Origin: Ruminococcus sp.
GTDB taxonomy: Bacteria; Bacillota; Clostridia; Oscillospirales; Ruminococcaceae
Length of the DNA stretch: 64,000 nucleotides
Reading direction: 5' to 3'
NCBI GenBank assembly: GCA_031262225.1
Contig: JAISIC010000009.1
Location: forward strand, 24,463-88,462
Under the pieces are notes generated by a model. The model saw only the letters and a list, made by a program, of their open reading frames with translations, had not been told where the DNA came from and did no database searches. Below, piece by piece: positions 59,565-64,000 of this stretch (the stretch's first letter is position 1; every line of letters starts with the position of its first letter). Made by a program: the position numbers and the translations under genes.

Positions 59565-60005
59565 TCACCTCAACACAAACTGTATCTCGGCAGAGCAGGC
59601 AAGCTTTCCGTCCACCGTCGCCTTGCCCTCGCCATACCCGATAACGCTGCCCATCGCTGACTTTGTTTTCGTTATTTCAACGGTTAATAAAAGCTCATCG
59701 CCGGGCACAACCTCTTTTCGGAATTTTGCCTTGTCGATTCCTCCGAAAAAGCCGATTTTTCCCGCATTCTCCGGCAGAGCAAGCATCGCCGCACAGCCTG
59801 TTTGAGCCATCATTTCGACAATAAGAACCCCGGGTGTGACAGGGTGCCCCGGGAAATGCCCCTCAAACCAAAAATCATCAGGGGCAATATACTTTATTGC
59901 AACCGCCTTTTTTCCCGGCTCCATCTCGATTATCTCATCAATTAAAAGAAACGGCTCGCGGTGCGGGATTAGCTTTTTAATCTCGTTCTTATCAAGTTTA
60001 GTCAT
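59565..60005 (-). CDS. fabZ: 3-hydroxyacyl-ACP dehydratase
   Basis: 146-aa hot-dog-fold enzyme that removes water from 3-hydroxyacyl-ACP in fatty acid elongation. Catalytic His is in GHFPGHPVTPGV and Glu in LIVEMMAQTG. It follows accB by 8 nt. In related Clostridia accC-accD-accA usually come next; here a HEPN-MNT pair and pheST take that place. Confidence 0.96.
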   Translation of the reverse strand: MTKLDKNEIKKLIPHREPFLLIDEIIEMEPGKKAVAIKYIAPDDFWFEGHFPGHPVTPGVLIVEMMAQTGCAAMLALPENAGKIGFFGGIDKAKFRKEVVPGDELLLTVEITKTKSAMGSVIGYGEGKATVDGKLACSAEIQFVLR

Positions 60006-60013
60006 ATATGCAC

Positions 60014-60439
60014 CTACACGATCGACATGACAGCTTCGTCAAACTCAAGCGGAGCGGCATTCTTTGCGAAAATTTCCGACACAACACCGTCAAAATCGCT
60101 TGTCACTTCGTTCATCAGCTTCATTGATTCGATTATGAAGAGCACATCGCCTTTTTTCACGCTGTCGCCGACCTTCACAAACGGCGGCTTGCCGGGTGAA
60201 GAAGCCTCGTAAAAAGTCCCGATTATAGGAGCTTTGACGATATTTCCGACCGGTTTAGTCAGAGCCTTTTCTGTCGGAACGGCAATCGTCTCTGATAGGC
60301 TGTTCACAGCATTTATAACCTTCGGAGCGTTCTTTTCAATCTCTATTTCAAAATCGTCGGAAGAGATTTTAACTCGTGTTAAGCCGTTTTGAATCAGCGT
60401 CCCCGTCATAAGTTCAAGTGTTTTTTTAATATCAGCCAT
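60014..60439 (-). CDS. accB: Biotin carboxyl carrier protein of acetyl-CoA carboxylase
   Basis: 141 aa. N-terminal helix, a Ala/Pro/Thr-rich linker, and the biotinyl domain (about 65-141) with biotin-accepting K107 in the ESMKLMNEV motif. GAGGT precedes the ATG, inside the end of fabF (8-nt overlap). AccC, AccD and AccA are not in the window. Confidence 0.96.
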   Translation of the reverse strand: MADIKKTLELMTGTLIQNGLTRVKISSDDFEIEIEKNAPKVINAVNSLSETIAVPTEKALTKPVGNIVKAPIIGTFYEASSPGKPPFVKVGDSVKKGDVLFIIESMKLMNEVTSDFDGVVSEIFAKNAAPLEFDEAVMSIV

Positions 60440-61694
60440 TTTTTACCTCGCGAATTAATATGCAGGCGTTGTGTCCGCCGAAACCTAAGCTGTTTGAAAG
60501 AGCGGCACGAACATGAATATTTTCATAACCGTCTTTACAGTTGTCAAGGTCACATTCGGGGTCAAGTTCAGTAAGCCCCGCCGTTTTGTGAATATAACTT
60601 CCCTTAATTTGCAGTGCAACCGCCGCCGCCTCCGCCGCACCCGCCGCACCGAGCATATGCCCGAACATTGATTTTGTGGAGTTGACCTTTATTTTCGCGG
60701 CGTGTTCCCCAAATGCAAGCTTTATCGCAGCAGTTTCACAGCGGTCGTTCATCGGGGTAGATGTGCCGTGAGCGTTAATATAGTCGATATCGGAAGGATT
60801 TAGCCCGGCTTCCTTTACCGCCATGCTCATAGCCGCCGCCGCCGCTTTTCCGTCGGGAGCCGGTGCTGTTATGTGATAACCGTCGTCTGTAGCTCCATAG
60901 CCTGCGATTTCGGCGTAGATCTTCGCACCCCTCGCAACAGCCTTGTCTAGGTTTTCAAGCACCAAAGCCGCACCGCCCTCGCCCATGACAAAGCCATCAC
61001 GTTCTCTGTCAAAGGGTATTGAAGCACGAAGAGGATTGTCCGATTTTGAAAGTGCTTTCATATTGTTGAACGCCGCAAGTGCGAATTCGTTAATAACCGA
61101 TTCGGAACCGCCTGCAATGCAGACATCAAGATAGCCGTCCTTGATTTTGCGGAACGCCTCGCCGATTGCGTGTGTGGAGCTTGCACAGGCGGAGCAGTAG
61201 GCGAAGTTGTCGCCGTGAAAGCCGTTTTTGTCATCACCGTCAAGAGATAACGCAATCGCTCCGGAAGACATATTCGCAATCATCATCGGGATATATAAAG
61301 CAGATATTCGGGAGCTTCCGCGTTCCACCATCTTTGAGTGTTCATCAAGGGTAAGCTGTAAGCCGCCTATACCGACACCGAAAAGAATTCCTTTGCGGTA
61401 TGGGTCAAGCTCTTCAAAATCGGAGCCCGAATCCGCAAGAGCGGTTTTTGCTGCCGCAACCGCAAACTGTGCGAAGCGATCGGTGCGTTTCGCATCCTTT
61501 TTGTCCGCAAAGTATTTTAAAGGGTCAAAATCTTTAACCTCGGCGGCAAGCTTTATGGCAAAATCCTCGCCGAAGCGGTTTTCAAGGGAACAAAAGCCGT
61601 TTTTTCCCTGTCTTAAAGCCTCATCAAACTCGCTCACAGTCTGTGCTATGGGGGTTATAACGCCGATTCCAGTTATAGCAACTCTTGCTGACAT
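60432..61694 (-). CDS. fabF: 3-oxoacyl-ACP synthase II
   Basis: 420-aa elongating condensing enzyme (KAS II). The Cys-His-His triad is visible in YCSACASSTHAIG, NAHGTSTPMND and STKSMFGHMLGAAG. GFGGHNACI near the end is also typical. It is preceded by two small antitoxin-like genes and overlaps accB. Length is normal. Confidence 0.95.
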   Translation of the reverse strand: MSARVAITGIGVITPIAQTVSEFDEALRQGKNGFCSLENRFGEDFAIKLAAEVKDFDPLKYFADKKDAKRTDRFAQFAVAAAKTALADSGSDFEELDPYRKGILFGVGIGGLQLTLDEHSKMVERGSSRISALYIPMMIANMSSGAIALSLDGDDKNGFHGDNFAYCSACASSTHAIGEAFRKIKDGYLDVCIAGGSESVINEFALAAFNNMKALSKSDNPLRASIPFDRERDGFVMGEGGAALVLENLDKAVARGAKIYAEIAGYGATDDGYHITAPAPDGKAAAAAMSMAVKEAGLNPSDIDYINAHGTSTPMNDRCETAAIKLAFGEHAAKIKVNSTKSMFGHMLGAAGAAEAAAVALQIKGSYIHKTAGLTELDPECDLDNCKDGYENIHVRAALSNSLGFGGHNACILIREVKNG

Positions 61695-61709
61695 ATAAAT
61701 ACCTTTCGT

Positions 61710-61889
61710 TTATGCAGTTCTTTCTTTTTGCGCGCGAATTTCGTCAATGCGTTTTTGTGCCGCCGCCGCGCCTTCGCGAATCTCTTTTTTCATTGCTTCG
61801 CGATCCCAGTTATCTTTATAGCGTTCGTAAAAATCATCGCGGATTGCGCGAATGTCTTCTAATGTGAAATCATCGGAAATCTGTAACAT
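61710..61889 (-). CDS. Small protein (59 aa), putative antitoxin copy A
   Basis: 59 aa with AAAGGAG before the ATG. The sequence begins MLQISDDFTLEDIRAIRDDF and continues YERYKDNWDREAMKKE, ending in a basic Ala/Glu helix. It is a close copy of the adjacent 58-aa protein (first ~33 residues nearly identical). The 'FT.EDI..IR.....Y' pattern resembles small antitoxins I have seen next to PIN toxins in gut Clostridia; it follows a PIN gene two places upstream. No function shown. Confidence 0.72.
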   Translation of the reverse strand: MLQISDDFTLEDIRAIRDDFYERYKDNWDREAMKKEIREGAAAAQKRIDEIRAQKERTA

Positions 61890-62076
61890 AGATTCTCCTT
61901 TAAGCGGGCTTTGTATTCACTCTTTGCTCTTCCAAACCCTTTTTAAAATGTTCCGCGCCTTCTTGAATTTCTTTTAACATGGCTTCATAATCCCAGTTAT
62001 CTTTATAACGCTCGTAAAAGTCGTCGCGGATTGCGCGAATGTCTTCTAATGTGAAATCATCGGAAATCTTCAGCAT
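61800..62076. repeat. Tandem duplication of about 90 bp encoding the two small proteins' N-terminal halves
   Basis: Segments about 61800-61889 and 61986-62076 are nearly identical at the DNA level, with only a few silent changes. This shows a recent tandem duplication of the small gene; the 3' halves have diverged. Confidence 0.85.
61900..62076 (-). CDS. Small protein (58 aa), putative antitoxin copy B
   Basis: 58 aa, starting at 62076 inside the last codons of the PIN gene (20-nt overlap) and ending 10 nt before copy A. It begins MLKISDDFTLEDIRAIRDDF and differs from copy A mainly in its second half (EHFKKGLEEQRVNTKPA). Overlap with the PIN gene makes it the likely true antitoxin partner, with copy A the duplicate. 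Confidence 0.74.
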   Translation of the reverse strand: MLKISDDFTLEDIRAIRDDFYERYKDNWDYEAMLKEIQEGAEHFKKGLEEQRVNTKPA

Positions 62077-62563
62077 AATCTGACCCCATTTCTAACATCA
62101 TTGTTGGCGTAATGATGTATATAGTCTTAAGATCTTTTTGTAATGTTAATTTTCTTACACCGTTGTTTGTTTTATATGTTGATAAATGTTTCATATTCCA
62201 TGAAAGCAAACAATCACATCTGTTGAGAACAGCGAACGCAATATGCTGACAGTCCTCATAACTTTTCTTCGTTAGTATACCTTGATTTACAATCTCATCG
62301 GCGAGGCGTAAAACCTTTTCGTCTACATTGAGTTCAGTATATTTAACTTCTTTAAGATAGTTGCGTAAAAGGTCTCTTTTTTCAGTGTTGCATTTATCAA
62401 TTTCATACATCACAAGACTTGATATATACACATCATAAACGTCCTTTTTAACGTCTTCCCAAAACCTATGCGTAATATCATATTTTTCTTTTGTGTCGGC
62501 GTGGTCGAGATGGCTTATTACCGATGTGTCAAGGTATACGCTTGTTTTTTCGTTAAAATCCAT
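62057..62563 (-). CDS. PIN-domain ribonuclease-like toxin
   Basis: 168 aa. PIN fold with the first acidic residue in VYLDTSVISHL, a second acidic site in SSLVMYEIDKC, and a third in SYEDCQHIAFAVLNRCDCLLSWNMKHL, the last typical of PIN proteins. All expected acidic positions are present, so it should be an active nuclease. GGTGG lies just before the ATG, 7 nt after fabG. It sits between fabG and fabF and overlaps the small antitoxin-like gene downstream. Confidence 0.85.
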   Translation of the reverse strand: MDFNEKTSVYLDTSVISHLDHADTKEKYDITHRFWEDVKKDVYDVYISSLVMYEIDKCNTEKRDLLRNYLKEVKYTELNVDEKVLRLADEIVNQGILTKKSYEDCQHIAFAVLNRCDCLLSWNMKHLSTYKTNNGVRKLTLQKDLKTIYIITPTMMLEMGSDYAEDFR

Positions 62564-62570
62564 CTTCCAC

Positions 62571-63302
62571 CTACATCATTATCCCGCCTGAAATCTCGAT
62601 AACCTGCCCTGTGACGTAGCTTGCGTCGGGGGATGCAAGGAAGCTCACAACGCTTGCCACCTCTTCCGGCTGTCCATAGCGGCGCATGGAGATTTGGTTT
62701 ATCATTGCCGCCTTCTGTTCGTCGGTGAGCTTGTCGGTCATGGGCGTTTCGATGAAGCCGGGAGCGATCGCGTTAACGGTTACGCCGCGCCGCCCGAGCT
62801 CCTTTGCGGCGGTCTTTGTCATGCCGATTATTGCGGCTTTTGACGCGCTGTAGTTCATCTGTCCGGGGTTGCCGTAAATTCCGGCAACGGAAGCAACGTT
62901 TATGATACTCCCCTTTTTTGCGCGGCTCATAAGATTTCCGGCGTATTTTATCATATTGAAAACCGATTTTTGATTCACGGCAATAACGCTGTCGTACTGC
63001 TCGTCGCTCATACGCGCCATAAGCCCGTCACGCGTTATTCCCGCATTGTTGACAAGCACATCAATGCCGCCGAAAGTTTCGGTAACTGCCTTGACAAGCG
63101 CCTCGCATTCCGCCGATTTGGAAACGTCGGCGTAAAAACGCTCTGCACGAACGCCGAACTCCCGACACTTTTCTATAACATCAGAGCCTTCAAACGAACG
63201 CTCGTTAAGGTCGTTTACCGCTATGTCAAAGCCGTCTTTTGCAAGCCGCAAAGCGATTGCCTTGCCTATTCCGCGCGCCGCGCCTGTTACTAATGCCGTC
63301 AT
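62571..63302 (-). CDS. fabG: 3-oxoacyl-ACP reductase
   Basis: 243-aa short-chain dehydrogenase. NADP-binding TGAARGIG, NNAG in VLVNNAGIT, and catalytic Ser-Tyr-Lys with MNYSASKAA. It reduces 3-oxoacyl-ACP in fatty acid synthesis. AGGAG precedes the ATG. The PIN gene starts 7 nt later. Confidence 0.96.
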   Translation of the reverse strand: MTALVTGAARGIGKAIALRLAKDGFDIAVNDLNERSFEGSDVIEKCREFGVRAERFYADVSKSAECEALVKAVTETFGGIDVLVNNAGITRDGLMARMSDEQYDSVIAVNQKSVFNMIKYAGNLMSRAKKGSIINVASVAGIYGNPGQMNYSASKAAIIGMTKTAAKELGRRGVTVNAIAPGFIETPMTDKLTDEQKAAMINQISMRRYGQPEEVASVVSFLASPDASYVTGQVIEISGGIMM

Positions 63303-63390
63303 ATAAAACTCCTAATCTATCCTAATCCATACAGTTAATTCTCGATATTTCGCAATAATTGCCGATATTCATAGGCTTGCAAAATAACCG

Positions 63391-64000
63391 TTAATACTTA
63401 AAAATCATCGCCCCGTAAACGAGTCCTGCGCCGAAGCCGCACAGGCAAACGACGTCGCCGCGCTTAATCCGTCCCGAATCTATCCCGTCGAAAAGTGCAA
63501 GCGGGATTGATGCCGAGGAGGTGTTGCCGTGCTCCGCTATGTTTATTATAAACCGTTCAAGCGGGATATTCATTGACTTTGCGGCGGTTTCGATAATCCG
63601 AATGTTTGCCTGATGCGGAATGAACCATGTCACATCGCCGTGGGTTATTCCCGCTTTGGCGACGGCTCTCTCCACCGCTTCCGGCATGATTTTCACCGCG
63701 AATTGATAGACTTCTTTACCGTTTTGGGTAAGTTTATAGTCCGCACCCGGGTAATCTTCCATAAAAAGCGTTTTGTTCTCAAAAAACGGAATATCCGCAT
63801 GGGTCATCTTCCCGTAAAGATATTTGCCGCCGGTGCCGTCCGAGCCTAAAACAGAGCTGTAAAGAGCGTCTTCTTCGCCCTGCTTTATAATAACCGCTCC
63901 CGCGCCGTCCCCGAAAAGAATACAGGAGGCTCTGTCGGAGTAGTCAACGTATCGTGTGAGCGTTTCGGAGGCGATTACAAGCGCATATTTTATGTCGGAA
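63391..64000 (-). CDS. fabH: 3-oxoacyl-ACP synthase III (N-terminus beyond window end)
   Basis: Initiating condensing enzyme of fatty acid synthesis. About 203 codons are present, running in from the right edge; the catalytic Cys lies outside. Seen here: RASCILFGDGAGAVII, catalytic His in IPHQANIRI and Asn in HGNTSSASIPLAL, and the C-terminal end GFGAGLVYGAMIF. An internal ATG at 63807 is not the start. fabG follows after 88 nt; acpP, fabK and fabD, common between them, are absent. Confidence 0.94.
   Translation of the reverse strand, partial: SDIKYALVIASETLTRYVDYSDRASCILFGDGAGAVIIKQGEEDALYSSVLGSDGTGGKYLYGKMTHADIPFFENKTLFMEDYPGADYKLTQNGKEVYQFAVKIMPEAVERAVAKAGITHGDVTWFIPHQANIRIIETAAKSMNIPLERFIINIAEHGNTSSASIPLALFDGIDSGRIKRGDVVCLCGFGAGLVYGAMIFKY

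Overview
The window looks like chromosomal DNA of a low-to-moderate G+C, Gram-positive anaerobe of class Clostridia, most likely an Oscillospirales/Ruminococcaceae-type gut or rumen bacterium. The reasons are a single-chain PurL of the clostridial type, lipoproteins with Thr-rich linkers, SpoIIE-type phosphatases, an ECF transporter, near-consensus SigA promoters that nearly all have a 17-bp spacer, and plant-glycan enzymes (GH10 xylanase, GH94 phosphorylase, a sugar ABC system). The species cannot be named from the sequence alone. No phage, transposase, integrase or CRISPR array was seen.

Layout. 1-7.6 kb: sugar ABC transporter (permease cut by the window edge, binding lipoprotein), an MTA/SAH-deaminase-like amidohydrolase, a GH94 disaccharide phosphorylase and two unknown envelope proteins. 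7.8-12.4 kb: two-component pair, tRNA-dihydrouridine synthase, and citrate synthase behind a perfect SigA promoter and a 12-codon upstream ORF. 12.4-25.3 kb: antitoxin-like gene with a truncated PIN toxin, DUF1015, ComFB, a penicillin-binding protein, a GH10 xylanase lipoprotein, PurL, a secreted lipoprotein and a complete ECF transporter with a TrpP-like S component.

25.3-32 kb (minus strand): a seven-gene operon that reads as a partner-switching signalling module. It has an RsbW-like kinase, a MATE transporter fused to a degenerate HATPase domain, a GNAT, a dCache-HAMP-SpoIIE phosphatase, an unknown protein, a STAS antagonist and a membrane protein. No sigma factor is encoded, so the output may be the transporter itself. 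32-37 kb: NagZ-like GH3, an M13 metallopeptidase, and a second dCache protein that is a paralogue of the phosphatase sensor but has no phosphatase.

37-48.2 kb: an accessory block next to a tRNA-Thr gene. It carries a four-TM protein overlapping a 1241-aa Clp-type AAA+/receiver-like/FtsH AAA+/M41-protease fusion, a beta-propeller-like lipoprotein, a class II Fic protein with an operator-rich promoter, MazEF and a DUF4143 ATPase. 48.3-53.7 kb: tRNA-Thr, rpsT, CBS-alr-prmC, and an M23/LysM/G5 cell-wall peptidase with WalR-like boxes upstream.

53.7-64 kb: one long minus-strand gene train fabH-fabG-[PIN toxin and two tandem small antitoxin-like genes]-fabF-accB-fabZ-[HEPN-MNT]-pheS-pheT-recN, i.e. 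a lipid/translation/repair superoperon interrupted by two toxin-antitoxin-type pairs. The best candidates for undescribed biology are the Clp-FtsH fusion with its membrane partner and the MATE-centred partner-switching operon.
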